Part shown: positions 35,641-48,900 of the stretch, piece by piece
Numbering within the stretch: the first letter of the stretch is position 1
Layout: each line of letters begins with the position of its first letter
NCBI RefSeq assembly: GCF_029227915.1
Contig: NC_079878.1
Coordinates: forward strand, 2,854,001 to 2,918,000
Length of the DNA: 64,000 nt
Direction of reading: 5' to 3'
Source of the DNA: Hydractinia symbiolongicarpus
Taxonomy: Eukaryota > Cnidaria > Hydrozoa > Anthoathecata > Hydractiniidae
Position numbers and translations under genes: made by a program
Notes under the pieces: generated by a model
What the model was told of the DNA's origin: nothing
What the model saw: only the letters and a program-made list of their open reading frames with translations
Database searches by the model: none

Positions 35641-36857
35641 TCTCATCAAAAATGAAAACACTTTTGAAAACTACAAGTCTCACGCGTTTTAGTGGTGAAA
35701 AAATAATTTAAAAAATCGTTCGGGAAATGAGTTTACTCCCTGGGTACTTTCTTTGTATACTTTTGACTATACGGGCCAAGCCCGTGATTTACGGGAAATC
35801 GCGGGTTTTCGTTTGCCGGCGATTAAACTTCTTTTATTCAGCGTCCCATCACAAATGAAAACACTTTTGAAATCTACAAGTCTCATGCGTTTTACTGGTG
35901 AAAAGATAATTTAAAAAATCGTTTTGGAAATGAGTTTACTCACAGGGTACTTTCTTTGTATACATTCGACTATACGGGCCAAGCCCGGGATTTACGGGAA
36001 ATCGCGGGTTTTCGTTTGCCGGCAATTAAACTCCTTTTATTCAGCGTCTCATCACAAATGAAAACATTTTTGATAACTACAAGTCTCATGCGTTTTAGTG
36101 GTGAAAAGATAATTTAAATAATCGTTTTGAAAATGAGTTTACTCACAGGGTACTTTCTTTGTATACATTCGACTATACGGGCCAAGCCCGGGATTTACGG
36201 GAAATCGCGGGTTTTCGTTTGCCGGCGATTAAACCACTTTTATTAAGCGTCTCATCAAAAATGAAAACATTTCTGAAAACTACAAGTCTCATGCGTTTTA
36301 GTGGTGAAAAAATAATTTAAAAAATCGTTCGGGAAATCAGTTTACTCCCTGGGTACTTTCTTTATATACATTCAACTATACGGGCCAAGCCTGGGAATTA
36401 CGGGAAATCGCGGGTTTTCGTTTGCCGGCGATTAAACTTCTTTTATTCAGCGTCTCATCAAAAATGAAAACACTTTTGAAAACTACAAGTCTCACGCGTT
36501 TTAGTGGTGAAAAAATAATTTAAAAAATCGTTCGGGAAATGAGTTTACTCCCTCTGTACTTTCTTTGTATACTTTTGACTATACGGGCCGAGTCCGGGGT
36601 TTACGGGAAATGGCGGGTTTTCGTTTGCCGGCGATTAAACTTCTTTTATTCAGCGTCTCATCAAAAATGAAAACACTTTTGAAAACTACAAGTCTCACGC
36701 GTTTTAGTGGTGAAAAAATAATTTAAAAAATCGTTCGGGAAATCAGTTTACTCCCTGGGTACTTTCTTTATATACATTCAACTATACGGGACAAGCCCGG
36801 GATTTACGGGAAATCGCGGGTTTTCGTTTGCCGGCGATTAAACTTCTTTTATTCAGC
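35640..36857 (+). repeat. 1,218-bp six-monomer HOR, copy 1
   Basis: Begins at a CTCACGCGTTTTAG monomer and includes the private CCCGTGATTTACGGG (35,781), CGTCCCATCACAAATG, GCGTTTTACTGGTG and TCCTTTTATTCAG variants. All recur 1,218 bp (6 x 203) downstream. Confidence 0.82.
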
Positions 36858-37850
36858 GTCTCATCAAAAATGAAAACACTTTTGAAAACTACAAGTCTCA
36901 CGCGTTTTAGTGGTGAAAAAATAATTTAAAAAATCGTTCGGGAAATGAGTTTACTCCCTGGGTACTTTCTTTGTATACTTTTGACTATACGGGCCAAGCC
37001 CGTGATTTACGGGAAATCGCGGGTTTTCGTTTGCCGGCGATTAAACTTCTTTTATTCAGCGTCCCATCACAAATGAAAACACTTTTGAAAACTACAAGTC
37101 TCATGCGTTTTACTGGTGAAAAGATAATTTAAAAAATCGTTTTGGAAATGAGTTTACTCACAGGGTACTTTTTTGTATACATTCGACTATACGGGCCAAG
37201 CCCGGGATTTACGGGAAATCGCGGGTTTTCGTTTGCCGGCAATTAAACTCCTTTTATTCAGCGTCTCATCACAAATGAAAACATTTTTGATAACTACAAG
37301 TCTCATGCGTTTTAGTGGTGAAAAGATAATTTAAATAATCGTTTTGAAAATGAGTTTACTCACAGGGTACTTTCTTTGTATACATTCGACTATACGGGCC
37401 AAGCCCGGGATTTACGGGAAATCGCGGGTTTTCGTTTGCCGGCGATTAAACCACTTTTATTAAGCGTCTCATCAAAAATGAAAACATTTCTGAAAACTAC
37501 AAGTCTCATGCGTTTTAGTGGTGAAAAAATAATTTAAAAAATCGTTCGGGAAATCAGTTTACTCCCTGGGTACTTTCTTTATATACATTCAACTATACGG
37601 GCCAAGCCTGGGAATTACGGGAAATCGCGGGTTTTCGTTTGCCGGCGATTAAACTTCTTTTATTCAGTGTCTCATCAAAAATGAAAACACTTTTGAAAAC
37701 TACAAGTCTCACGCGTTTTAGTGGTGAAAAAGTAATTTAAAAAATCGTTCGGGAAATGAGTTTACTCCCTCTGTACTTTCTTTGTATACTTTTGACTATA
37801 CGGGCCGAGTCCGGGGTTTACGGGAAATGGCGGGTTTTCGTTTGCCGGCG
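36858..37850 (+). repeat. 1,218-bp six-monomer HOR, copy 2 (partial)
   Basis: Colinear with copy 1 from CCCGTGATTT (36,999) on, with one base lost in GGGTACTTTTTTGTATAC near 37,160. Matching ends near 37,850, where GATTAATTTTC and CAGCTTCTCATC switch to the HindIII-site subtype. Confidence 0.8.
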
Positions 37851-38470
37851 ATTAATTTTCTTTTATTCAGCTTCTCATCAAAAATGAAAACATTTCTAAA
37901 AATTGCAAGTCTCATGCGTTTTAGTGGTGAAAAAAAAATTTAAAAAATCGTTCCGGAAATGAGTTTACTCCCTGGGTACCTTCTTTGTATACTTTTGACT
38001 ATACGGCCGAGTCCGGGATTTACGGGAAATTGCGGGTTTTCGTTTGCCGGCGATTAAACTTCTTTTATTCAGCGTCTCATCAAAAATGAAAATACTTTTG
38101 AAAACTACAAGTCTCATGCGTTTTAGTGGTGAAAAAATAATATAAAAAATCGTTCGGGAAATGAGTTTACTCCCTGGGTACTTTCTTTGTATACTTTTGA
38201 CTATACGGGCCGAGTCCGGGGTTTACGGGAAATGGCGGGTTTTCGTTTGCCGCCGATTAAACTTCTTTTAATAAGCGTCTCATCAAAAATGAAAACATTT
38301 TCGAAAACTACAAGTCTCATGCGTTTTAGTGCTGAAAAAATAATTTAAAAAATCGTTCAGGAAATGAGTTTACTCACAGGGTACTTTCTTTGTATACTTT
38401 TGTCTATACGGGCCAAACCCGGGATTTACGGGAAATCGCGGGTTTTCGTTTGCCGGCGATTAAACTTCTT
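37850..38470 (+). repeat. Satellite monomers between two HOR blocks
   Basis: Three monomers, including the ATTGCAAGTC variant, TATACGGCCGAG and GCCGCCGATT. They resemble 39,290-39,600 and 41,320-41,750. Nothing else is seen. Confidence 0.7.
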
Positions 38471-40499
38471 TTATTCAGCGTCTCATCAAAAATGAAAACA
38501 TTTTTGTAAACTACAAGTCTCATGCGTTTTAGTGGTGAAAAAATAATTTAAAAAATCGTTGGTGAAATGAGTTTACTCCCTGGGTACTTTCTTTGTATAC
38601 ATTCGACTATACGGGCCGAGTCCAGGATTTACCGGAAATCGCAGGTTTTCGTTTGCCGGCGATTAAACTCCTTTTATTCAGCGTCTCATCAAAAATGAAA
38701 ACATTTCTAAAAACTACAAGTCTCATGCGTTTTAGCGGTGAAAAAATAATTTAAAAAATCGTTCGGGAAATCAGTTTACTCCCTAGATACTTTCTTTATA
38801 TACATTCAACTATACGGGCCAAGCCCGGGATTTACGGGAAATCGCGGGTTTTCGTTTGGCGGCGATTAAACTTCTTTTATTCAGAGTCTCATCAAAAATG
38901 AAATGATTTTTGTAAACTACAAGTCCCATGCGTTTTAGTGGTGAAAAAATAATTTAAAAAATCGTTCGGGAAATGAGTTTACTCCCAGGGTACTTTCTTT
39001 GTATACTTTTGACTATACGGGCCGAGTCCGGGGTTTACGGGAAATGGCGGGTTTTCGTTTGCCGGCGATTAAACTTCTTTTATTCAGCGTCTCATCAAAA
39101 ATGAAAACATTTTTGAAAACTACAAGTCTCATGCGTTTTAGCGGTGAAAAGATAATTTAAAAAATCGTTTTGCAAATGAGTTTACTCACAGGGTACTTTC
39201 TTTGTATATATTTGACTATACGGGTCAAGCCCGGGATTTACGGGAAATCGCGGGTTTTCGTTTGCCGGCGATTAAACCACTTTCATTAAGCTTCTCATCA
39301 AAAATGAAAACATTTCTAAAAATTGCAAGTCTCATGCGTTTTAGTGGTGAAAAAAAATTTTCAAAAATCGTTCGGGAAATGAGTTTACTCCCTGGGTACC
39401 TTCTTTGTATACTTTTGACTATACGGCCGAGTCCGGGATTTACGGGAAATCGCGGGTTTTCGTTTGCCGGCGATTAAACTTCTTTTATTCAGCGTCTCAT
39501 CAAAAATGAAAACACTTTTGAAAACTACAAGTCTCATGCGTTTTAGTGGTGAAAAAATAATATAAAAAATCGTTCGGGAAATGAGTTTACTCCCTGGGTA
39601 CTTTCTTTGTATACATTCGACTATACGGGCCAAGCCCGGGATTTACGGGAAATCGCGGGTTTTCGTTTGCCGGCGATTAAACCACTTTCATTAAGCTTCT
39701 CATCAAAAATGAAAACATTTCTGAAATCTACAGGTCTCCTGCGTTTTAGTGGTGAAAAAATAATTTAAAAAATCGTTCGGGAAATGAGTTTACTCCCTGG
39801 GTACTTTCTTTGTATACTTTTTTACTATACGGCCCGAATCCGGGATTTACGGGAAGTCGCGGGTTTTCGTTTGCCGGCGATTAAACTTCTTTTATTCAGC
39901 GTCTCCTCAAAATTGAAAACATTTTTAAAAACTACAAGTCTCATGGGCTTTAGTGGTGAAATAATAATTTAAAAAATCGTTCGGGAAATGAGTTTACTCC
40001 CTGGGTACTTTCTTTGTATACTTTTGACTATACGGGCCGAGTCCGGGATTTACGGGAAATCGCAGGTTTTCGTTTGCCGGCGATTAAACTTCTTTTATTC
40101 AGAGTCTCATCAAAAATGAAAACATTTTTGTAAACTTCAAGTCCCATGCGTTTTAGTGGTGAAAAAATAATTTAAAAAATCGTTCGGGAAATGAGTTTAC
40201 TCCCTGGGTACCTTCTTTGTGTACTTTTGACTATACGGGCCGAGTCCGGGATTTACGGGAAATCGTGGGTTTTCGTTTGCCGGCAATTAAACTTCTTTTA
40301 TTCAGCGTCTCATCAAAAATGAAAACACTTTTGAAAACTACAAGTCTCATGCGTTTTACTGGTGAAAAGATAATTTAAAAAATCGTTTTGGAAATGAGTT
40401 TACTCACAGGGTACTTTCTTTGTATACATTCGACTATACGGGCCAAGCCCGGGATTTACGGGAAATCGCGGGTTTTCGTTTGCCGGCGATTAAACTTCT
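38470..40499 (+). repeat. About 2,030-bp (10-monomer) HOR, copy 1
   Basis: Private variants recur 2,028-2,030 bp later: GTTGGTGAAATGAG (38,561 and 40,591), GGGTCAAGCCC (39,222 and 41,251), GAATCCGGGATTTACGGGAAG after a changed GGCCC (39,831 and 41,859), and CTCCTCAAAATTG (39,903 and 41,931). CAGAGTCTC at 38,883 is displaced to 41,115, so one monomer was gained and another lost within the block. Confidence 0.78.
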
Positions 40500-42400
40500 T
40501 TTATTCAGCGTCTCATCAAAAATGAAAACATTTTTGTAAACTACAAGTCTCATGCGTTTTAGTGGTGAAAAAATAATTTAAAAAATCGTTGGTGAAATGA
40601 GTTTACTCCCTGGGTACTTTTTTGTATACATTCGACTATACGGGCCGAGTCCAGAATTTACCGGAAATCGCAGGTTTTCGTTTGTCGGCGATTAAACTCC
40701 TTTTATTCAGCGTCTCATCAAAAATGAAAACATTTTTGATAACTACAAGTCTCATGCGTTTTAGTGGTGAAAAGATAATTTAAATAATCGTTTTGGAAAT
40801 GAGTTTACTCACAGGGTACTTTCTTTGTTTACATTCGACTATACGGGCCAAGCCCGGGATTTACGGGAAATTGCGGGTTTTCGTTTGCCAGCGATTAAAC
40901 CACTTTCATTAAGCGTCTCATCAAAAATGAAAACATTTCTAAGAACTACAAGTCTCATGCGTTTTAGCGGTGAAAAAATAATTTAAAAAATCGTTCGGGA
41001 AATCAGTTTTCTCCCTGGGTATTTTCTTTATACACATTCAACTATACGGGCCAAGCCCGGGATTTACGGGAAATCGCGGGTTTTCGTTTGCCGGCGATTA
41101 AACTTCTTTTATTTAGAGTCTCATCAAAAATGAAAAGATTTTTGTAAACTACAAGTCCCATGCGTTTTAGCGGTGAAAAGATAATTTAAAAAATCGTTTT
41201 GGAAATGAGTTTACTCACAGGGTTCTTTCTTTGTATACATTTGACTATACGGGTCAAGCCCGGGATTTACGGGAAATCGCGGGTTTTCGTTTGCCGGCGA
41301 TTAAACCACTTTCATTAAGCTTCTCATCAAAAATGAAAACATTTCTAAAAATTGCAAGTCTCATGCGTTTTAGTGGTGAAAAAAAAATTTAAAAAATCGT
41401 TCCGGAAATGAGTTTACTCCCTGGGTACCTTCTTTGTATATATTTGACTATACGGCCGAGTCCGGGATTTACGGGAAATCGCGGGTTTTCGTTTGCCGGC
41501 GATTAAACTTCTTTTATTCAGCGTTTCATCAAAAATGAAAACACTTTTGAAAACTACAAGTCTCATGCGTTTTAGTGGTGAAAAAATAATATAAAAAATC
41601 GTTCGGGAAATGAGTTTACTCCCTGGGTACTTTCTTTGTATACTTTTGACTATACGGGCCGAGTCCGGGGTTTACGGGAAATGGCGGGTTTTCGTTTGCC
41701 GGCGATTAACCTTCTTTTAATAAGCGTCTCATCAAAAATGAAAACATTTTTGAAAACTACAAGTCTCATGCGTTTTAGTGGTGAAAAAATAATTTAAAAA
41801 ATTGTTTTGGAAATGAGTTTACTCCCTGGGTACTTTCTTTGTATACTTTTGACTATACGGCACGAATCCGGGATTTACGGGAAGTCGCGGGTTTTCGTTT
41901 GCCGGCGATTAAACTTCTTTTATTCAGCGTCTCCTCAAAATTGAAAACATTTTTAAAAACTACAAGTCTCATGGGCTTTAGTGGTGAAATAATAATTTAA
42001 AAAATCGTTCGGGAAATGAGTTTACTCCCTGGGTACTTTCTTTGTATACTTTTGACTATACGGGCCGAGTCCGGGATTTACGGGAAATCGCAGGTTTTCG
42101 TTTGCCGGCGATTAAACTTCTTTTATTCAGAGTCTCATCAAAAATGAAAACATTTTTGTAAACTACAAGTCTCATGCGTTTTAGTGGTGAAAAGATAATT
42201 TAAAAAATCGTTTTGGAAATGAGTTTACTCACAGGGTACTTTCTTTGTATACATTTGACTATACGAGCCAAGCCCGGGATTTACGGGAAATCGCGGGTTT
42301 TCGTTTGCCGGCGATTAAACCACTTTCATTAAGCGTCTCATCAAAAATGAAAACATTTCTAAAAAATACAAGTCTCATGCGTTTTAGTGGTGAAAAAATA
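40500..42400 (+). repeat. About 2,030-bp (10-monomer) HOR, copy 2
   Basis: Second copy, with indels in GGGTACTTTTTTGTATAC near 40,615 and a B monomer with TTTGCCAGCG near 40,886. Several private substitutions (TATACACATTCAAC near 41,030, GGGTTCTTTC near 41,220, TATACGGCACG near 41,854) show it is older than the 3,977-bp copies. Confidence 0.75.
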
Positions 42401-43640
42401 ATTTAAAAAATCGTTCGGGAAATGAGTTTACTCCCTGGGTACCTTCTTTGTATACTTTTGACTATACGGCCGAGTCCGGGGTTTACGGGAAATGGCGGGT
42501 TTTCGTTTGCCGGCAATTAAACTTCTTTTTTTCAGCGTCTCATCAAAAATGAAAACATTTCTGCAAACTACAAGTCTCATGCGTTTTAGTGGTGAAAAAA
42601 TAATTTAAAAAATCGTTCGGGAAATGAGTTTACTCCCTGGGTACCTTCTTTGTGTACTTTTGACTATACGGGCCGAGTCCGGGATTTACGGGAAATCGCG
42701 GGTTTTCGTTTGCCGGCAATTAAACTTCTTTTATTCAGCGCCTCATCAAAAATGAAAACACTTTTGAAAACTACAAGTCTCATGCGTTTTAGTGGTGAAA
42801 AAATAATTTAAAAAATCGTTCGGGAAATGAGTTTACTCCGTGGGTACTTTCTTTGTATACTTTTGACTATACGGGCCCAGTCCAGGATTTACGGGAAATC
42901 GCGGGTTTTCGTGTGCCGGCGATTAAACTTCTTTTATTCAGCGTCCCATCAAAAATGAAAACATTTTTAAAAATTACAAGTCTTATGCGTTTTAGTGGTG
43001 AAAAGATACTTTAAAAAATCGTTTTGGAAATGAGTTTACTCACAGGGTACTTTCTTTGTATACATTCGACTATACGGGCCAAGCCCGGGATTTACGGGAA
43101 ATCGCGGGTTTTCGTTTGCCGGCGATTAAACCACTTTCATTAAGCGTCTCATCAAAAATGAAAACATTTCTGAAAACTACAGGTCTCATGCGTTTTAGTG
43201 GTGAAAAAATAATTTAAAAAATCGTTCGGGAAATGAGTTTACTCCCTGGGTACTTTCTTTGTATACTCTTGACTATACGGCCCGAATCCGGGATTTACGG
43301 GAAGTCGCGGGTTTTCGTTTGCCGGCGATTAAACTTCTTTTATTCAGCGTCTCATCAAAAATGAAAACATTTTTAAAAACTACAAGTCTCATGGGCTTTA
43401 GTGGTGAAATAATAATTTAAAAAATCGTTCGGGAAATGAGTTTACTCCCTGGGTACTTTCTTTGTATACTTTTGACTATACGGGCCGAGTCCGGGATTTA
43501 CAGGAAATCGCAGGTTTTCGTTTGCCGGCGATTAAACTTCTTTTATTCAGAGTCTCATCAAAAATGAAAACATTTTTGTAAACTACAAGTCCCATGCGTT
43601 TTAGTGGTGAAAAGATAATTTAAAAAATCGTTTTGGAAAT
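42400..43640 (+). repeat. Satellite monomers, start of the CCCAGTCC subtype zone
   Basis: Six monomers of mixed subtype. From about 42,873 the order CCCAGTCC monomer, B monomer, CGGCCCGAATCC monomer is established and then dominates downstream. No non-satellite sequence. Confidence 0.7.
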
Positions 43641-45919
43641 GAGTTTACTCCCTGGGTACTTTCTTTGTATACTTTTGACTATACGGGCCCAGTCCGGGAT
43701 TTACGGGAAATCGCGGGTTTTCGTGTGCCGGCGATTAAACTTCTTTTATTCAGCGTCCCATCAAAAATGAAAACATTTTTAAAAATTACAAGTCTCATAC
43801 GTTTTAGTGGTGAAAAGATACTTTAAAAAATCGTTTTGGAAATGAGTTTACTCACAGGGTACTTTATTTTTGTATACATTCGACTATACGGGCCAAGCCC
43901 GGGATTTACGGGAAATCGCGGGTTTTCGTTTGCTGGCGATTAAACCACTTTCATTAAGCGTCTCATCAAAAATGAAAACATTTCTGAAAACTACAGGTCT
44001 CATGCGTTTTAGTGGTGAAAAAATAATTTAAAATATCGTTCAGGAAATGAGTTTACTCCCTGGGTACTTTCTCTGTATACTTTTGACTATACGGCCCGAA
44101 TCCGGGATTTACGGGAAGTCGCGGGTTTTCGTTTGCCGGCGATTAAACTTCTTTTATTCAGCCTCTCATCAAAAATGAAAACATTTTTAAAAACTACAAG
44201 TCTCATGGGCTTTAGTGGTGAAATAATAATTTAAAAAATCGTTCGGGAAATGAGTTTACTCCCTGGGTACTTTCTTTGTATACTTTTGACTATACGGGCC
44301 CAGTCCGGGATTTACGGGAAATCGCGGGTTTTCGTGTGCCGGCGATTAAACTTCTTTTATTCAGCGTCCCATCAAAAATGAAAACATTTTTAAAAATTAC
44401 AAGTCTCATACGTTTTAGTGGTGAAAAGATACTTTAAAAAATCGTTTTGGAAATGAGTTTACTCACAGGGTACTTTCTTTGTATACATTCGACTATACGG
44501 GCCAAGCCCGGGATTTACGGGAAATCGCGGGTTTTCGTTTGCCGGCGATTAAACCACTTTCATTAAGCGTCTCATCAAAAATGAAAACATTTCTGAAAAC
44601 TACAGGTCTCATGCGTTTTAGTGGTGAAAAAATAATTTAAAATATCGTTCAGGAAATGAGTTTACTCCCTGGGTACTTTCTCTGTATACTTTTGACTATA
44701 CGGCCCGAATTCGGGATTTACGGGAAGTCGCGGGTTTTCGTTTGCCGGCGATTAAACTTCTTTTATTCAGCCTCTCATCAAAAATGAAAACATTTTTAAA
44801 AACTACAAGTGTCATGGGCTTTAGTGGTGAAATAATAATTTAAAAAATCGTTCGGGAAATGAGTTTACTCCCTGGGTACTTTCTTTGTATACTTTTGACT
44901 ATACGGGCTGAGTCCGGGATTTACGGGAAATCGCAGGTTTTCGTTTGCCGGCGATTAAACTTCTTTTATTCAGAGTCTCATCAAAAATGAAAACATTTTT
45001 GTAAACTAAAAGTCCCATGCGTTTTAATGGTGAAAAGATAATTTAAAAAATCGTTTTGGAAATGAGTTTACTCCCTGGGTACTTTCTTTGTATACTTTTG
45101 ACTATACGGGCCCAGTCCGGGATTTACGGGAAATCGCGGGTTTTCGTGTGCCGGCGATTAAACTTCTTTTATTCCGCGTCCCATCAAAAATGAAAACATT
45201 TTTAAAAATTACAAGTCTCATACGTTTTAGTGGTGAAAAGATACTTTAAAAAATCGTTTTGGAAATGAGTTTACTCACAGGGTACTTTCTTTGTATATAT
45301 TCGACTATACGGGCCAAGTCCGGGATTTACGGGAAATCGCGGGTTTTCGTTTGCCGGCGATTAAACCACTTTCATTAAGCGTCTCATCAAAAATGAAAAC
45401 ATTTCTGAAAACTACAGGTCTCATGCGTTTTAGTGGTGAAAAAATAATTTAAAATATCGTTCAGGAAATGAGTTTACTCCCTGGGTACTTTCTCTGTATA
45501 CTTTTGACTATACGGCCCGAATCCGGGATTTACGGGAAGTCGCGGGTTTTCGTTTGCCGGCGATTAAACTTCTTTTATTCAGCCTCTCATCAAAAATGAA
45601 AACATTTTTAAAAACTACAAGTGTCATGGGCTTTAGTGGTGAAATAATAATTTAAAAAATCGTTCGGGAAATGAGTTTACTCCCTGGGTACTTTCTTTGT
45701 ATACTTTTGACTATACGGGCTGAGTCCGGGATTTACGGGAAATCGCAGGTTTTCGTTTGCCGGCGATTAAACTTCTTTTATTCAGAGTCTCATCAAAAAT
45801 GAAAACACTTTTGAAAACTACAAGTCTTATGCGTTTTAGTGGTGAAAAAATAATTTAAAAAATCGTTCGGGAAATGAGTTTACTCCCTGGGTACTTTCAT
45901 TGTATACTTTTGACTATAC
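43640..45919 (+). repeat. Trimer/tetramer HOR zone, 611- and 812-bp periods
   Basis: GGGCCCAGTCC occurs at 43,685, 44,296, 45,108 and 45,920. The first interval is 611 bp (three monomers plus a 2-bp insertion in GGGTACTTTATTTTTG near 43,858). The next two are 812 bp (four monomers). Order: CCCAGTCC, B, CGGCCCGAATCC, then in the longer form a GGCTGAGTCC / GCAGG monomer. CTCTGTATAC and ATATCGTTCAGG are private to the zone. Confidence 0.83.
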
Positions 45920-46940
45920 GGGCCCAGTCCGGGATTTACGGGAAATCGCGTGTTTTCGTGTGCCGGTGATTAAACTTCTTTTATTCAGCGTCCCATCAAA
46001 AATGAAAACATTTTTAAAAACTACAAGTCTCATGCGTTTTAGTGGTGAAAAGATACTTTAAAAAATCGTTTTGGAAATGAGTTTACTCACAGGGTACTTT
46101 CTTTGTATACATTCGACTATACGGGCCAAGCCCAGGATTTACGGGAAATAGCGGGTTTTCGTTTGCCGGCGATTAAACCACTTTCATTAAGCGTCTCATC
46201 AAAAATGAAAACATTTCTGAAAACTACAGGTCTCATGTGTTTTAGTGGTGAAAAAATAATTTAAAAAATCGTTCGGGAAATGAATTTACTCCCTGAGTAC
46301 TTTCTTTGTATAATTTTGACTATACGGGCCGAGTCGGGGATTTACGGGAAGTCGCGGGTTTTCGTTTGCCGGCGATTAAACGTCTTTTATTCAGCGTCTC
46401 ATCAAAAATGATAACATTTTTAAAAACTACAAGTCTCATGGGCTTTAGTGGTTAAAAAATAATTTAAAAAATCGTTCGGGAAATGAGTTTACTTCCTGGG
46501 TACTTTCTTTGTATGCATTCGACTATACGGGCCAAGCCCGGGATTTACGGGAAATCGCGGGTTTTCGTTTGCCGGCGATTAAACCACTTTCATTAAGCGT
46601 CTCATCAAAAATGAAAACATTTCTGAAAACTACTAGTCTCATGCGTTTTAGTGGTGAAAAAATAATTTAAAAAATCGTTCGGGAAATGAGTTTACTCCCT
46701 GGGTACTTTCTTTGTATACTTTTGACTATACGGCCCGAATCCGGCATTTACGGGAAGTCGCGGGTTTTCGTTTGCCGGCGATTAAACTTCTTTTATTCAG
46801 CGTCTCATCAAAAATGAAAACATTTCTAAAAACTACAAGTCTCATGGGCTTTAGTGGTGAAATAATAATTTAAAAAATTGTTCGGGAAATGAGTTTACTC
46901 CCTGGGTACTTTCTTTGTATACTTTTGACTATACGGGCCG
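45800..46940 (+). repeat. Block duplicated 8,604 bp downstream, copy 1
   Basis: Colinear with 54,404-55,544. Shared private variants at exactly 8,604 bp are CTTTCATTGTATAC (45,897 and 54,501), GGGCCC (45,920 and 54,524), AATGATAACATTTTT (46,408 and 55,012) and GAATCCGGCATTTACGGG (46,741 and 55,345). The offset equals 42 monomers plus two 41-bp truncated units, less 4 bases of indels. Confidence 0.85.
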
Positions 46941-48900
46941 AGTCCGGGATTTACAGAAAATCGCAGGTTTTCGTTTGCCGGCGATTAAACTTCTTTTATT
47001 CAAAGTCTCATCAAAAATGAAAACATTTTTGTAAACTACAAGTCCCATGCGTTTTAGTGGTGAAACAATAATTTAAAAAATCGTTCGGGAAATGAGTTTA
47101 CTCCCTGGGTACTTTCTTTGTATACTTTTGACTATACGGGCCGAGTGCGGGGTTTACGGGAAATGGCGGGTTTCGTTTGCCGGCGATTAAACTTCTTTTA
47201 TTCATTGTCTCATCAAAAATGAAAACATTTTTGAAAACTACAAGTCTCATGCGTTTTAGTGGTAAAAAGATAATTTAAAAAATCGTTTTGGAAATGAGTT
47301 TACTCACAGGGTAGTTTCTTTGTATACATTTGACTATACGGGCCAAGCGCGGGATTTACGGGAAATCGCGGGTTTTCGTTTGCCGGCGATTAAACCACTT
47401 TCATTAAGCGTCTCATCAAAAATGAAAACATTTCTGCAAACTACAAGTCTCATGCGTTTTAGTGGTGAAAAAATAATTTAAAAAATCGTTCGGGAATTGA
47501 GTTTACTCCCTGGGTACCTTCTTTGTATACTTTTGACTATACGGGCCGAGTCCGGGATTTACGGGAAATGGCGGGTTTTCGTTTGCGGGCGATTAAACTT
47601 CTTTTATTCAGCGTCTCATCAAAAATGAAAACACTTTTGAAAACTACAAGTCTCATGCGTTTTAGTGGTGAAAAAATAATTTAAAAAAATCGTTCGGGAA
47701 ATGAGTTTATTACCTGGGTACTTTCATTGTATACTTTTGACTATACGGGCCGAGTCGGGGATTTACGGGAAGTCGCGGGTTTTCGTTTGCCGGCGATTAA
47801 ACTTCTTTTATTCAGCGTCTCATCAAAACTGATAACATTTTTAAAAACTACAAGTCTCATGGGCTTTAGTGGTTAAAAAATAATTTAAAAAATCGTTCGG
47901 GAAATGAGTTTACTTCCTGGGTACTTTCTTTGTATGCATTCGACTATACGGACCAAGCCCGGGATTTACGGGAAATCGCGGGTTTTCGTTTGCCGGCGAT
48001 TAAACCACTTTCATTAAGCGTCTCATCAAAAATGAAAATATTTCTGAAAACTACAAGTCTCATGCGTTTTAGTGGTGAAAAAATAATTTAAAAAATCGTT
48101 CGGGAAATGAGTTTACTCCCTGGGTACTTTCTTTGTATACTTTTGACTATACGGCCCGAATCCGGGATTTACGGGAAGTCGCGGGTTTTCGTTTGCCGGC
48201 GATTAAACTTCTTTTATTCAGCGTCTCATCAAAAATAAAAACATTTCCAAAAACTACAAGTCTCATGGGCTTTAGTGGTGAAATAATAATTTAAAAAATA
48301 GTTCGGGAAATGAGTTTACTCCCTGGGTACTTTCTTTGTATACTTTTGACTATACGGGCCGAGTCCGGGATTTACGGGAAATCGCAGGTTTTCGTTTGCC
48401 GGCGATTAAACTTCTTTTATTCAGCGTCTCATCAAAAATGAAAACATTTTTAAAAACTACAAGTCTCATGCGTTTTAGTGGTGAAAAAATAATTTAAAAA
48501 ATCGTTCGGGAAATGAGTTTACTCCCTGGGTACTTTCTTTGTATACTTTTGACTATACGGGCCGAGTCCGGGGTTTACGGAAAATGGCGGGTTTCGTTTG
48601 CCGGCGATTAAACTTCTTATATTCAGCGTCTCATCAAAAATGAAAACATTTTTGAAAACTACAAGTCTCATGCGTTTTAGTGGTAAAAAGATAATTTAAA
48701 AAATCGTTTTGGAAATGAGTTTACTCACAGGGTACTTTCTTTGTATACATTTGACTATACGGGCCAAGCCTGGGATTTACGGGAAATCGCGGGTTTTCGT
48801 TTGCCGGCGATTAAACCTCTTTCATTAAGCGTCTCATCAAAAATGAAAATATTTATAAAAATTACAAGTCTCATGTGTTTTAGTGGTGAAAAAAAAACTT
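46940..48900 (+). repeat. Satellite region with a partial 7-monomer repeat
   Basis: The GTCGGGGATTTACGGGAAG monomer followed by TGATAACATTTTT recurs at 47,827, 1,419 bp after 46,408, with the same following monomers (GTGGTTAAAAAATAATTT, TATGCATTCG). A one-base deletion, GGCGGGTTTCGTTTG, first appears near 47,166 and is then common to about 56.2 kb. Confidence 0.72.

Noticed and set aside
39202-39477. Overlapping open frames on both strands around 39,200-39,970, up to 106 codons elsewhere (29,306-29,626)
   Set aside because: Same cause: A-tract indels that delete a stop or change the frame. The translations are satellite sequence with no recognisable protein family.
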